Source of the DNA: Pseudomonadota bacterium
Lineage (GTDB): Bacteria > Pseudomonadota > Gammaproteobacteria > Burkholderiales > SG8-39
DNA: 35,264 nucleotides
Direction of reading: 5' to 3'
Assembly: GCA_021813275.1 (NCBI GenBank)
Contig: JAKALD010000005.1
Location: 1 to 35,264, forward strand
The position numbers and the translations under genes are program-made. Shown piece after piece: positions 16,752-25,565 of this stretch. The notes below the pieces were generated by a model that had not been told where the DNA came from, did not search any database, and saw only the letters and a list, made by a program, of their open reading frames with translations. The number at the start of each line of letters is the position of its first letter. Within the stretch, counting starts at the first letter, position 1.

Positions 16752-17198
16752 ATGCCTTCTCGCCGCATACCGGTTGCCGAGCTGCTCGCCGAGTACCTGC
16801 GGCCGTGGAAGCTCGCCACCCTCGCGCTCGGCGTCGCGCTCCTCGTCCTCGGCGCGCTCACCGATCAGGCCCCGGACTGGGACGTCCCGGTGAGCCTCGT
16901 CATGGCGTTCCTCGCCTATCTCACCGCGCCCTGGAGCCTGCGCGTCATCCTCGAGCGCAGGTGGCGGCAGTGGCCGGCGATGCTCTTCGTCACCTGGTTC
17001 AGCGTGGACGGCAGCTACGCCCTTTACTGGCACTTCAGGAACCCGGCCGTGCTCGGGCTCATGCGCGAAGCGAACTTCTTCGCGTCGCTTCCGCTCTACG
17101 GCCTGTGCGGGCTCGTGTGGCTCTACCGCGGCAGCCTGCGCGAGCTCGCTGCGGAGATCCGCGCGCGGCTGGCGATTCGACAAGGAGGAAACCGATGA
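16752..17198 (+). CDS. hypothetical membrane protein
   Basis: 149 aa with several hydrophobic segments; overlaps next gene start. Confidence 0.7.
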   Translation: MPSRRIPVAELLAEYLRPWKLATLALGVALLVLGALTDQAPDWDVPVSLVMAFLAYLTAPWSLRVILERRWRQWPAMLFVTWFSVDGSYALYWHFRNPAVLGLMREANFFASLPLYGLCGLVWLYRGSLRELAAEIRARLAIRQGGNR

Positions 17199-18793
17199 GC
17201 GAGAGACGCCGCAGCTTCTACGGCTGGGGCTACGAGGGCGAGGCGCCGCCCGCCGGCGAGCTCGAGTGGTTCGAGCGCGCCTGGGCGAAGCTTCTCGGCG
17301 TCGAGCGGTTCGACCCCGCGCCGATGCCGCGCGCGGACGAGATCGCGCTGCGCGCGCCGCGCATTGCACCGCCCGCGAGCCTCGCCGCCGTCTGCACGAC
17401 CGGGCATCACGCGCGCCTCGCACACAGCTACGGCCGCTCGGTGCACGATCTCGCGAAGATGATCCTGCGGCGCGACTTCTCCAACCCGCCGGACGCGGTC
17501 GCGCATCCGAAGACCGAAGCCGAGATCGCGCAGCTCCTCGACTGGTGCGGCGAGACGGGCATCGCCGCGATCCCCTTTGGCGGGGGCTCGAGCGTGGTGG
17601 GCGGCGTGAATCCGCCCGCGCAGGCGAAAGCGGTGCTCACGATGGACCTCTCGCATTTCGATCGCGTGCTCGAGATCGACCCGATTTCCCAGGCCGCGCG
17701 CGTGCAGGCGGGCGTGCTCGGGCCGAGCCTGGAAGCGCAGCTCAAGCCCTCGGGCTTGACGCTCAGGTTTTTCCTGCAGGCCTGGGAGTTCTCCTCGCTC
17801 GGCGGCTGGATCGCGACGCGCGCCGCCGGCCACTACGCCACCGTCTACACGCAGATCGACGACCACGTCGAGTCGCTGCGCGTGGTGACGCCCGCGGGGA
17901 TCCTGGAATCGCGGCGCCTGCCCGCCTCGGGCGCGGGCCCGAGCCCGGACCGGATGTTCATCGGCTCGGAGGGCTCGCTCGGAATCATCACCGAGGCGTG
18001 GGTGCGGCTTCACCGCCGGCCCACCTTCCGCCAGGCGACCACCGTCGGCTTCAAGGACTGGGAGAAGGCGGTCGAGGCGGTCAGGAGGCTCGCGCAGTCG
18101 GGGCTCTATCCCGCCAACGCGCGCCTGATCGAAGCGAGTGAAGCGCGCTTCACCGAGGCGGGCGACGGCACCAGGCACCTCCTCGTCCTTTCCTTCGAAG
18201 GCGCGGACCATCCGCTCGACACCTGGATGAAGCGCGCGCTCGAGTTCTGCGCCGACCACGGCGGCGAGTGGGACGCGAAAGCGCTCGAAGCGCCCGAATC
18301 GCAGCGAAGCGGCGCGGCCGGCAGCTGGCGCGACAAGTTCCTGCGCGGGCCGTACCTGCGCGAGCACGCGATCGCGCGCGGCGTCATGCGCGACACCGTC
18401 GAGACTGCGATTCCCTGGAGCGGCTTCCTTGCGCTCGAGCGGAAAGTGAAGGACGCGACGCTCGCCGCGATCCGCGAAGCGACCGGGCGCGAGGGCTCCT
18501 GCACCGTGCGCTTCACCCACCTCTACCCCGACGGCCCGGCGCCGTACTTCACCTGGCACGCGTACGGCGACAAGGCGAGGCTCCCCGAGCAGTTCTGGGC
18601 CATCAAGTCCGCCGCCTCGCAGGCGATGATCGACGCGGGCGGCACCATCACCCACCACCACGCTCTCGGGCGCGATCACCGCGAGTGGTACGACCAGCAG
18701 CGGCCGTGGCTCTTCGCCGAGGCGTTCAAGGGGGCGAAGAAGCGGCTCGATCCGCTGGGGGTGATGAATCCGGGGGTGATCGTCGACTCGTGA
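17195..18793 (+). CDS. FAD-binding oxidase, alkyldihydroxyacetonephosphate synthase-like
   Basis: AIPFGGGSSVVGGVNPP, MFIGSEGSLGIITEAWVRL, THHHALGRDHREWYDQQR. Confidence 0.92.
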   Translation: MSERRRSFYGWGYEGEAPPAGELEWFERAWAKLLGVERFDPAPMPRADEIALRAPRIAPPASLAAVCTTGHHARLAHSYGRSVHDLAKMILRRDFSNPPDAVAHPKTEAEIAQLLDWCGETGIAAIPFGGGSSVVGGVNPPAQAKAVLTMDLSHFDRVLEIDPISQAARVQAGVLGPSLEAQLKPSGLTLRFFLQAWEFSSLGGWIATRAAGHYATVYTQIDDHVESLRVVTPAGILESRRLPASGAGPSPDRMFIGSEGSLGIITEAWVRLHRRPTFRQATTVGFKDWEKAVEAVRRLAQSGLYPANARLIEASEARFTEAGDGTRHLLVLSFEGADHPLDTWMKRALEFCADHGGEWDAKALEAPESQRSGAAGSWRDKFLRGPYLREHAIARGVMRDTVETAIPWSGFLALERKVKDATLAAIREATGREGSCTVRFTHLYPDGPAPYFTWHAYGDKARLPEQFWAIKSAASQAMIDAGGTITHHHALGRDHREWYDQQRPWLFAEAFKGAKKRLDPLGVMNPGVIVDS

Positions 18794-18803
18794 GGCTCGA
18801 GCC

Positions 18804-19307
18804 TCAGCGCAACCCGAGCACCTTCTTCACCGTCGCGACGCATTCTTCGTAAGCAGGCTGGAAGTCCAGCGTCTCCAACGCCGCGAAGGTCGTGCGCAGC
18901 GGGGCGTCATGCGTTTCGATGCGCGCGCGAATCTCTTCGCGCTTCGCCTCGAGGATGCGCCGCATGCCCGCGAGCGCGCCCGGCTCCCGCGTTGCGACGA
19001 GCGCCAGGTCGAACAGGTCGCGCGCGGTGAAGTCACGGCCCCGGTGGTGCACTTTCTTGGCGATGATCTCGGCGGTGGTTTCGACCTGGACGGTCCTGCC
19101 GAGCACCGTCTCGACCGCCGCCGGCTCCGGCGTCAGGGCGCCGGAAACGATGAAATCGATTTCGCCTTCCGGGAAGTATAGCTTCACGAAGCCCGCGTCC
19201 TCGATGTACTTGGTGGTGAGCGCCTCGGCCGCCTCGGCGACCGAATCGATCAGCTCGAGCGCCCGCCGAAAGAGGACCTCCCAGCTATTCAGGCGCTCTT
19301 CCGCCAT
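18804..19307 (-). pseudogene. AbiEii/AbiGii-like nucleotidyltransferase-family protein lacking the catalytic core
   Basis: FVKLYFPEGEIDFIVSGALTPEPAAVETVLGRTVQVETTAEIIAKKVHHRGRDFTARDLFDLALVA; expected GGGTxL...DxDxF segment absent between ELIDSV and AEALTTKYIEDA. Confidence 0.6.
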
Positions 19308-19555
19308 GCCTCTTCCCTGATCGTGACGCCGAGCCCGCGCGCGATTCTCTCCAGGTTCTTCTCCACCTTGCCGGCCTTCGCCCAATTGCCGACCTGCCCG
19401 ACGAGCCCGCCGAGAAGCGAAGCGGGCGCTTCCTCGATGAGGGCGATGAAGTGCGCCTCCTTCCCCGGCGTGGGCTTTCCGGAGAGCAGGGCGTGCACGA
19501 GCTCCTCGGGCGTCAGCGTCTCCTTGAAGCTCACGCTCGCGCTCGTGCAGGCCAT
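19289..19555 (-). CDS. hypothetical protein upstream of the AbiEii-like gene (possible partner)
   Basis: MACTSASVSFKETLTPEELVHALLSGKPTPGKEAHFIALIEEAPASLLGGLVGQVGNWAKAGKVEKNLERIARGLGV; overlaps start of downstream gene. Confidence 0.55.
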   Translation of the reverse strand: MACTSASVSFKETLTPEELVHALLSGKPTPGKEAHFIALIEEAPASLLGGLVGQVGNWAKAGKVEKNLERIARGLGVTIREEAWRKSA

Positions 19556-19559
19556 GCCG

Positions 19560-19888
19560 ACGAAGTCCGGCTGCGCGAGCTCTTCGGCTTGCCGACGAAG
19601 CCCGCGACGCACGACTGGCCCTTGAGGGAAAGCGACCAGGACTGGATCGTGAAGGGCGTGCGCCTTCCCGCCGGGACGGAATTCCGGGCCATGTACAAGG
19701 CGCGGAGCTACTTCGCCCGCGTCGAAGGCGGGGCGCTCGTGCTCGAGGGCAAGCGCTACGACTCTCCGTCCGCCGCCGCCGTCTCCATCACCGGAAGCGC
19801 GGTCAACGGCTGGCGCTTCTGGGAGGCGCGGCTGCCCGGGCAGTCGGGATGGAACATGATCGAGTCGTTCCGCAGGTCGAGCAGGTAG
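19560..19888 (+). CDS. DUF4357-like domain protein, possibly N-terminally truncated
   Basis: LPAGTEFRAMYKARSYFARVEGGALVLEGKRYDSPSAAAVSITGSAVNGWRFWEARLPGQ; start codon unclear. Confidence 0.5.
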
Positions 19889-20034
19889 AGCGGTCGAAAG
19901 CGGGCGCGGAAGAAAAGGCGCAGCGCGGGCTTCGCCGCGTGGCTCAGGCGCGGAGCGAGCTCATCATCGGGCCGGAGGACGCGTTTCCCGGCCGCGGCGG
20001 CCGGCGGGCCGCCTCGGCCGATCGGACGAAAAAA

Positions 20035-20050
20035 GCGTACACTTGTACGC
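20035..20050. promoter_or_regulatory. inverted-repeat operator
   Basis: GCGTACA-CT-TGTACGC, perfect 7-bp arms, 3 bp before ATG 20054; third GTACAA half-site just downstream. Confidence 0.6.
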
Positions 20051-20053
20051 GAA

Positions 20054-20710
20054 ATGAGTACAAACGCGAGCCCGCTCGCCGCCGCCCTCTTCGGCAAGTC
20101 GATGCGCGCGATCCTAGGGCTGCTCTACGGGCGGCCGGACCGGCGCTTCTACGTGCGCGAGATCGCGCGCGCCGCGGGGATGACGCCGAGCTCCCTGCAG
20201 CGCCAACTGGCGACGCTGCAGCGTGCGGGGATCATCGAGCGCAGCGAGGAAGGGCGCCAGGTCTACTACCGGGCCGATTCCCGCTGCCCGATTTTCGGGG
20301 AGCTCAAAGCGATCGCGGCGAAGACCTTCGGCGTCGCCGAAGTGCTGCGCGCCGTGCTGCGGCCGAGAGCGAAGCGCATCCGCGCGGCGTTCATCTACGG
20401 ATCGGTCGCCAAGGGCACCGCGGCGGCGGGCAGCGACATCGACCTGCTCGTGATCGGCGAGGTTGCGCCCTCGGAGATCGCCGTGGACCTTGCGCAGGCG
20501 CGGCAGCGCCTGGGCCGCGAGGTGTCGCTGCTCGCGTACTCGAGCGCCGAGTTCGCGGCGCTCGCCGCGCAGGGCAACGCTTTCGTGACCCGGGTCCTCG
20601 AGGGCTCGGTCATCTGGCTGATCGGCGACAGGGAGACGGTGGATGGCCTCCGGACGCTCGAATCTCGAAAACCTCGCGCGCGCAAGGCAGCTCAACGCGG
20701 AGCCGCCTGA
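20054..20710 (+). CDS. winged-helix regulator fused to MNT-type nucleotidyltransferase
   Basis: FYVREIARAAGMTPSSLQRQLATLQRAGIIERSEEGRQVYYRAD (wHTH) + AFIYGSVAKGTAAAGSDIDLLVIG (GSx10DxD). Confidence 0.88.
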   Translation: MSTNASPLAAALFGKSMRAILGLLYGRPDRRFYVREIARAAGMTPSSLQRQLATLQRAGIIERSEEGRQVYYRADSRCPIFGELKAIAAKTFGVAEVLRAVLRPRAKRIRAAFIYGSVAKGTAAAGSDIDLLVIGEVAPSEIAVDLAQARQRLGREVSLLAYSSAEFAALAAQGNAFVTRVLEGSVIWLIGDRETVDGLRTLESRKPRARKAAQRGAA

Positions 20711-21086
20711 CCCGCGGGAGATCGCGAACCTGCTCGCCGGAGCGAAGGTGCAGCTCCGGGACGCGGCCGGCGCCGGCTTGAGCGCGCCGAGCCGGTTCGC
20801 GCTCGCCTACAACGCGGGCCATGCCCTGGCGCTCGCCGCGCTGCGTGCGAGCGGCTATCGGCCCTCGAGCGCGGGGCATCGCCGCATCGTGTTCCAGGCG
20901 CTGGAGTCGACCTGCGGCGCCCCCCGGGAGCTGTGGATGGCGCTCGACCGCTATCACGACCGGCGCAACAAGACCGAGTACGAGGGCGCGGCAGCCGCGA
21001 GCGCGCTCGAGGCGGACGACCTCACGAAGCTCGCTTCGCGGCTCGAGGCGCTCGTGTTGAAGCGCCTGAAAGCCCAGAGCGCCTGA
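20643..21086 (+). CDS. HEPN-like domain protein (putative toxin partner)
   Basis: SNLENLARARQLNAEPPDPREIANLLAGAKVQLRDA...YNAGHALALAALRASGYRP...ALDRYHDRRNKTEYEG. Confidence 0.75.
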   Translation: MASGRSNLENLARARQLNAEPPDPREIANLLAGAKVQLRDAAGAGLSAPSRFALAYNAGHALALAALRASGYRPSSAGHRRIVFQALESTCGAPRELWMALDRYHDRRNKTEYEGAAAASALEADDLTKLASRLEALVLKRLKAQSA

Positions 21087-21111
21087 GCCTCTCGTTAAAG
21101 GGTGACGGCCC

Positions 21112-21906
21112 ATGCTCGGCGCGGTGATCGGCGACATCGTCGGCTCGATCTACGAGGGAGGGAACAGGCCCCCGAAGGACTTCCCGTTCTTCGGCGCGGG
21201 CGCGCGCTTCACCGACGACACCGTTTTGACGATCGCGGTCGCCGACGCGCTGCTTGACGACAAGCCGCCCGCGCGCACGCTCGCCGAGTGGGCGCGGCGC
21301 TATCCGGGGCGCGGCTACGGGGCGGGGTTCGCCGCCTGGGTGAGGAAGGGCGAGCTCGAGCCCTACGGCAGCTTCGGCAACGGCGCCGCGATGCGGGTGA
21401 GCCCGGCGGCGTGGCTCGCGCGCTCGCTCGAGGAGGCGCTCGTGATGGCGCGCAGGGTGACCGAGGTGACGCATAACCATCCCGAGGGGCTGAAGGGCGC
21501 GGCGGCGACGGTGCACGCGATCGTGCTGGTGCGGGAAGGCGCTTCGCCCGAGGCGATTCGGGAGGCGATTGCGGCGGGCTACGGCTACGACATGGCGCGC
21601 ACGATGGATGGGATCCGGCCCAGGTACGTGTTCAACGCGACCTGCCAGGGGACCGTTCCCGAGGCGCTCATCTGCGCGCTCGAGGCGACCTCGTTCGAGG
21701 ACGCGATCCGGAACGCGGTTTCCCTTGGCGGCGACACCGACACGCTCGCGGCGATCGCCGGGCCGGTGGCGGAGGCGAGGTTCGGGATTCCGGAGGAGAT
21801 TGCGGAGCGGGGAAGGAGCTATTTCACGGAGGAGATGCGAGGAATCATGGAGCGCCTCTACGCTCGCGCCGGCTCCCTCCCGGGGCAGGTACCGGCTGGA
21901 CGATGA
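21112..21906 (+). CDS. ADP-ribosylglycohydrolase family protein
   Basis: MLGAVIGDIVGSIYE...RFTDDTVLTIAVADALL...FGNGAAMRVSP...SLGGDTDTLAAIAGPVAEARFG. Confidence 0.93.
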   Translation: MLGAVIGDIVGSIYEGGNRPPKDFPFFGAGARFTDDTVLTIAVADALLDDKPPARTLAEWARRYPGRGYGAGFAAWVRKGELEPYGSFGNGAAMRVSPAAWLARSLEEALVMARRVTEVTHNHPEGLKGAAATVHAIVLVREGASPEAIREAIAAGYGYDMARTMDGIRPRYVFNATCQGTVPEALICALEATSFEDAIRNAVSLGGDTDTLAAIAGPVAEARFGIPEEIAERGRSYFTEEMRGIMERLYARAGSLPGQVPAGR

Positions 21907-22304
21907 GATAAGGCAGCGTGCGGATGAGGAGCCGGCGAATTCACGGCACCCGCTAGAATCGGGCGACCAGGAGCGCTCCACCGGAGAGGAGAGGTGCCGA
22001 GCAAGCCGATCGCCGTCCCGCTCGAGAGCATCGAAGCGCGCATCCTCGTCCTGCGGGGGCAGAAAGTCATGCTCAGCGCGCACCTCGCGGAGGTCTACGG
22101 CGTCGCGCCGCGCGCCCTCGTGCAGGCGGTCAGGCGCAACCTCGAGCGCTTCCCCGCGGATTTCATGTTCCAGTTGACTTGGGAAGAGGCGTCCGACTTG
22201 AAATCACAATCTGGGGATGGGTAAAGAATTTCTGTTGAAGAAGTTCTCGCAAGAGGCCTCTTTCCCCTCGGCGAGCAGTTCGGAGTGGGGGCTAATTCGC
22301 ATGT

Positions 22305-23306
22305 ATGGATTCGAAACATGCGAAGTCTCCGTGTTGTGGGGTGCGCGTTCGCCGATTCGGAGCGCGGCGAAGGCAATGCGTGCGATGCAAGCGCACATGG
22401 ACGATTCGTCCGAAGAAACGCGGGCGTCCGGTGCACCGGACGCCCGCGTCGATTCTGCACAAGGTGTTCGTGCGCGGCTTCACGCTCAGCCAGCTCGCGT
22501 CCAATCGTCAAAGCGTTGCGCTTGCGGCGTTCCGGTATCGATTCCGGCAGGCGCTCAAGCGGTTTGTCGCTCGGCCGAGTCCGCAGAAGATTCCTCGGGG
22601 GCCGCTGGTGCTGCTTGCCGACGGGCTGTGGTTCCAGTTCGACGGAGTACCGTGGGTGCTGTATTTGATGGCGCTGAAGCCCTGCAGGGGCAACCACGCT
22701 GTCTTTCTCGATCCGATGCTCTGCCCAGGCAAGGAGGGCGCCTCGCGCTGGCAGAGGGCCTTGGCGGCGATTCCTCAGCAGGCACAGCGACGCATTCAGG
22801 CCATTGTCGTCGACAACCTCCCCGGATTGCGAAAGCTCGCCCACCAGCATGGCTGGATACTGCAACTGTGCCACTTCCATTTGCTGCTCAAGCTGCAGGT
22901 TCATCGTCGTGGCGTGCGCTACGCCCTTCGTGGTGGCCCCGTTCGCGAGGAGATCTACCAGCTCATGCGGGAAGCAGTGGAATTGCCCGAGGGACGACGC
23001 CTGCACCATACGCTGCAGCGTCTGCGTCGTTTATCTCTCTCCGACTGTGGGACCGCCCGCATTCAAGCCACAGTCCGCGAGTTCTTGCAGGCATTCAGGT
23101 TCTACCGCTCATACCTTACGCATCCGCACCTCGGTCTTCCTCGAACCACAAACGCCATCGAATCCATGGGGCGGCCTGTTCGCGAGATGTTCCGAAGCAG
23201 CCGCTCCGGTTCGAACCCCAGATCGGTGTTGCTTTGGGCTACCGCTCTTATCCGCATGCGACCCAGGATCACCTGCAACGGCCATATCTTCAACAGAAAA
23301 ACTTAA
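22305..23306 (+). CDS. DDE transposase with N-terminal zinc ribbon
   Basis: [81 protein letters not shown]. Confidence 0.88.
   Translation: MDSKHAKSPCCGVRVRRFGARRRQCVRCKRTWTIRPKKRGRPVHRTPASILHKVFVRGFTLSQLASNRQSVALAAFRYRFRQALKRFVARPSPQKIPRGPLVLLADGLWFQFDGVPWVLYLMALKPCRGNHAVFLDPMLCPGKEGASRWQRALAAIPQQAQRRIQAIVVDNLPGLRKLAHQHGWILQLCHFHLLLKLQVHRRGVRYALRGGPVREEIYQLMREAVELPEGRRLHHTLQRLRRLSLSDCGTARIQATVREFLQAFRFYRSYLTHPHLGLPRTTNAIESMGRPVREMFRSSRSGSNPRSVLLWATALIRMRPRITCNGHIFNRKT
22418..22449. repeat. 32-bp perfect palindrome inside the transposase CDS
   Basis: ACGCGGGCGTCCGGTG/CACCGGACGCCCGCGT, all 16 pairs complementary. Confidence 0.95.
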
Positions 23307-23718
23307 TCCTTCTCCAATCTGTGACCTTGAAGCGCGGCCAGAACATCAAGTATCTGCCCTACGCCTTCACCGAACAAGGCGTGGCCATGCTCTCGAGCGT
23401 GCTGCGAAGCCCCCGCGCCGTGCGGGTCAACATCGAAATCCTGCGCGCCTTCGTGAAGCTGCGGCAGATGCTCGCCTCGAACGCCGAGCTGGCGCGCAAG
23501 CTGACGGCGCTCGAAAGGAGATACGACGCCCAGTTCAAGGTCGTGTTCGACGCGATCCGCGAGCTCATGACGCCGCCGGCCGCGAAGCGGCGGTCGATCG
23601 GGTTCGGTCCTTGGGAGAAGAAATGACGGCGGACTTTTCCTGAGAGGGACAGCCGGAGCGCCGGTAGAATTTCGGCGTCCGAAAGACGCCGCGCATAACG
23701 CGAAGCGACGGGGGAGCG

Positions 23719-24215
23719 GTGCCGGGGAATCCGGAAGAAGAAGCCCGCGAGGAGATCGATCGGCTGCTCATTGCGGCGGGCTGGTCGGTGCAGGACTACA
23801 AGTCCGTAGACCTTCACGCGGCGCAGGGCGTCGCGTTGCGCGAATTCCCGCTGAAGGACGGCTACGGGGAGGCCGACTACCTTCTGTACGTCGACGCGAA
23901 GGCCGCGGGCGTGATCGAAGCGAAGAGGGTCGGCGCGACGCTCACCGGCGTCGAAGTCCAGTCCGGCAAGTATTCGAAGGGCCTGCCCGACGCGCTGCCC
24001 GCGTGGCGCCGGCCCCTTCCTTTCCTCTACGAATCGACGGGCCTCGAGACGCACTTCACGAACGGCCTCGACCCCGAGCCGCGCGCGCGCAACGTGTTCG
24101 CCTTCCATCGCCCGGAGACGCTCGCCGCCTGGCTCTCGACGCCGCAGCCGGATCCCGCCTCCGTGCCCGCGAAGACCGCCCGGTACGCGCGCTCGGATGC
24201 CGGCATCGGGACGTT
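23719..24215 (+). pseudogene. hsdR: type I restriction enzyme R subunit (HsdR) N-terminal fragment
   Basis: EEIDRLLIAAGWSVQDYKSVDLHAAQGVALREFPLKDGYGEADYLLYVDAKAAGVIEAKRVGATLTGVEVQSGKYSKGLP...FTNGLDPEPRARNVFAFHRPETLAAWL; no helicase domain follows. Confidence 0.85.
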
Positions 24216-24337
24216 CGCCTCACGAACGGCGCTGCCGCGGATCCGACGGGCCGTACGTGAGATCCTCGGCCGCTGTCACCGACAGCGACTGGTTCGATGT
24301 TCTTCGAGGCACATGTACAGCGGTGCGCTGCCTCGTC

Positions 24338-24685
24338 TATTTGGGGTACCAGAGCGAGATCGATCCCTGACCGTCGCATCGTGGCCGGATCGGGCGGCAT
24401 GCGGGCGGTACACCTTGGCGATATACGGCGGCGCGTGGCCGTCCACGAGCTGCTCGATCTTCGCCAGCGTGTTGACGAAATTCCGAGCTCGTTCGGCGTG
24501 TAGCGGATGCGCTCGTTGTGGGTGAGTGCGACCCGCCCGTTGCGGCCGCAGTGCTCGAGCCACTGCTCGTCCGACCCGTCGGGCGGGAAGAGGTCGTGAT
24601 GCCGCTCGACGGTCAGGCCGGCGGCAGCGAGGATTTCGGGAAAGCGTTTGCCGAGATCGCGGTCCGTGAAATAGACACGGCTCAC
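24338..24685 (-). pseudogene. PIN-like toxin, multiply frameshifted/deleted
   Basis: VSRVYFTDRDLGKRFPEILAAAGLTVERHHDLFPPDGSDEQWLEHCGRNGRVALTHNERIRYTPNEL | RNFVNTLAKIEQLVDGHAPPYIAKVYRPHAA | GSISLWYPK* in three frames. Confidence 0.7.
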
Positions 24686-25347
24686 GCAGCGCGCTCGTAC
24701 AGCACGGCTTGCTCGACTTCCTCTACGGTCAGGTCGAAGTCGGCGGCGACCTCCGCTGCCGGCTCCTTGGCGTCGATGCGCCCGGCGATGGCCGCGGTGG
24801 AGATTCCGGCGCGCGCGACGACCGGCCTGCCGAAGGCGACTTTCGGATCGATGGCGATGGTGCGGGGGGCGCGGCTGTCGGCGGAGACGAAGGGGTAAAG
24901 CCGCACCGGGAATTTCCATTCGTCCCACTCGACCCGTTTCAGGTGCTCCTCGAAGACGAGGCGCATGGCCAGTTGACCGGCGGTCGGCAGCTCGATCAGC
25001 TGCCCGTACTTGTCGAGAAAGAGCTTGCCCGCGTCGGTACGCAGCTCTTTGCTGAGGAGCAGGCGCTCGATTCTCAACGTCCGCTCCGCGTAATCCAGCG
25101 CCTCGCGTACCGCCCTGATCGTCACGCCGTGCTCGGTGCGCAGCGCGCGCAAAACGTGGGCCTCGATCAGGTTCCAGAACGACAGCGTCGGGGGCTGCTT
25201 GCGCGGTGGATGAATCAGAGGCCGGAAGTGGCCGACGCCCTTGGTTTTGCGGTAGGCGCGTCCCGCGACCCACGACCTGAGCGTCGGGGCAGGGAGTCTG
25301 AGGTAGCGAGCGGCCTCGGCCAGACCGTAAGCCGCCTGGTTCCTCAG
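24682..25347 (-). CDS. DUF433/HTH antitoxin (VapB45-like), start codon uncertain (CTG)
   Basis: LRNQAAYGLAEAARYLRLPAPTLRSWVAGRAYRKTKGVGHFRPLIHPPRKQPPTLSFWNLIEAHVLRALRTEHGV...IDPKVAFGRPVVARAGISTAAIAGRIDAKEPAAEVAADFDLTVEEVEQAV. Confidence 0.75.
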   Translation of the reverse strand: MRNQAAYGLAEAARYLRLPAPTLRSWVAGRAYRKTKGVGHFRPLIHPPRKQPPTLSFWNLIEAHVLRALRTEHGVTIRAVREALDYAERTLRIERLLLSKELRTDAGKLFLDKYGQLIELPTAGQLAMRLVFEEHLKRVEWDEWKFPVRLYPFVSADSRAPRTIAIDPKVAFGRPVVARAGISTAAIAGRIDAKEPAAEVAADFDLTVEEVEQAVLYERAA

Positions 25348-25565
25348 ATCGTGTTATTGCGCGTCTTTGCCGGCCTTCCTGACCATGCGGCGCATTATCG
25401 CGCCAAATGAGGGGCTTTCCGAGCCCGACGTCGGCGCAGCGGCCTCGGTGCTTTGCACCGTCTCGTCAATTCGCGTGAGGTGATTCGAGCCAGCGCCTCA
25501 GGGTCGGGCAGGGGAAATCGTCGCTGAAGGAGCCGCTCGAAGCCCTCTACGGCCGCCGCCTTTGC

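Larger units (their letters stand above)
22213..23315 (+). mobile_element. insertion sequence, 1103 bp, imperfect TIRs, 5-bp TSD AATCT
   Basis: Left end GGGGATGGGTAAAGAATTTCTGTTGAAGA vs inverted right end GGAGAAGGATTAAGTTTTTCTGTTGAAGA; AATCT at 22208-22212 and 23316-23320. Confidence 0.92.
21994..23626 (+). pseudogene. ORF6N domain protein interrupted by IS
   Basis: N-part [64 protein letters not shown] and C-part [48 protein letters not shown] rejoin in frame when 22213-23320 is removed. Confidence 0.92.

Noticed and set aside
24284-24300. CGCTGTC-ACC-GACAGCG hairpin after the HsdR fragment
   Set aside because: Short isolated hairpin in decayed DNA with no associated gene start or U-tract.
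24286-24376. Plus-strand stretch TDSDWFDVLRGTCTAVRCLVYLGYQSEIDP*
   Set aside because: Looks protein-like but is antisense to the end of the PIN-like pseudogene (SISLWYPK*), with no start or known family.
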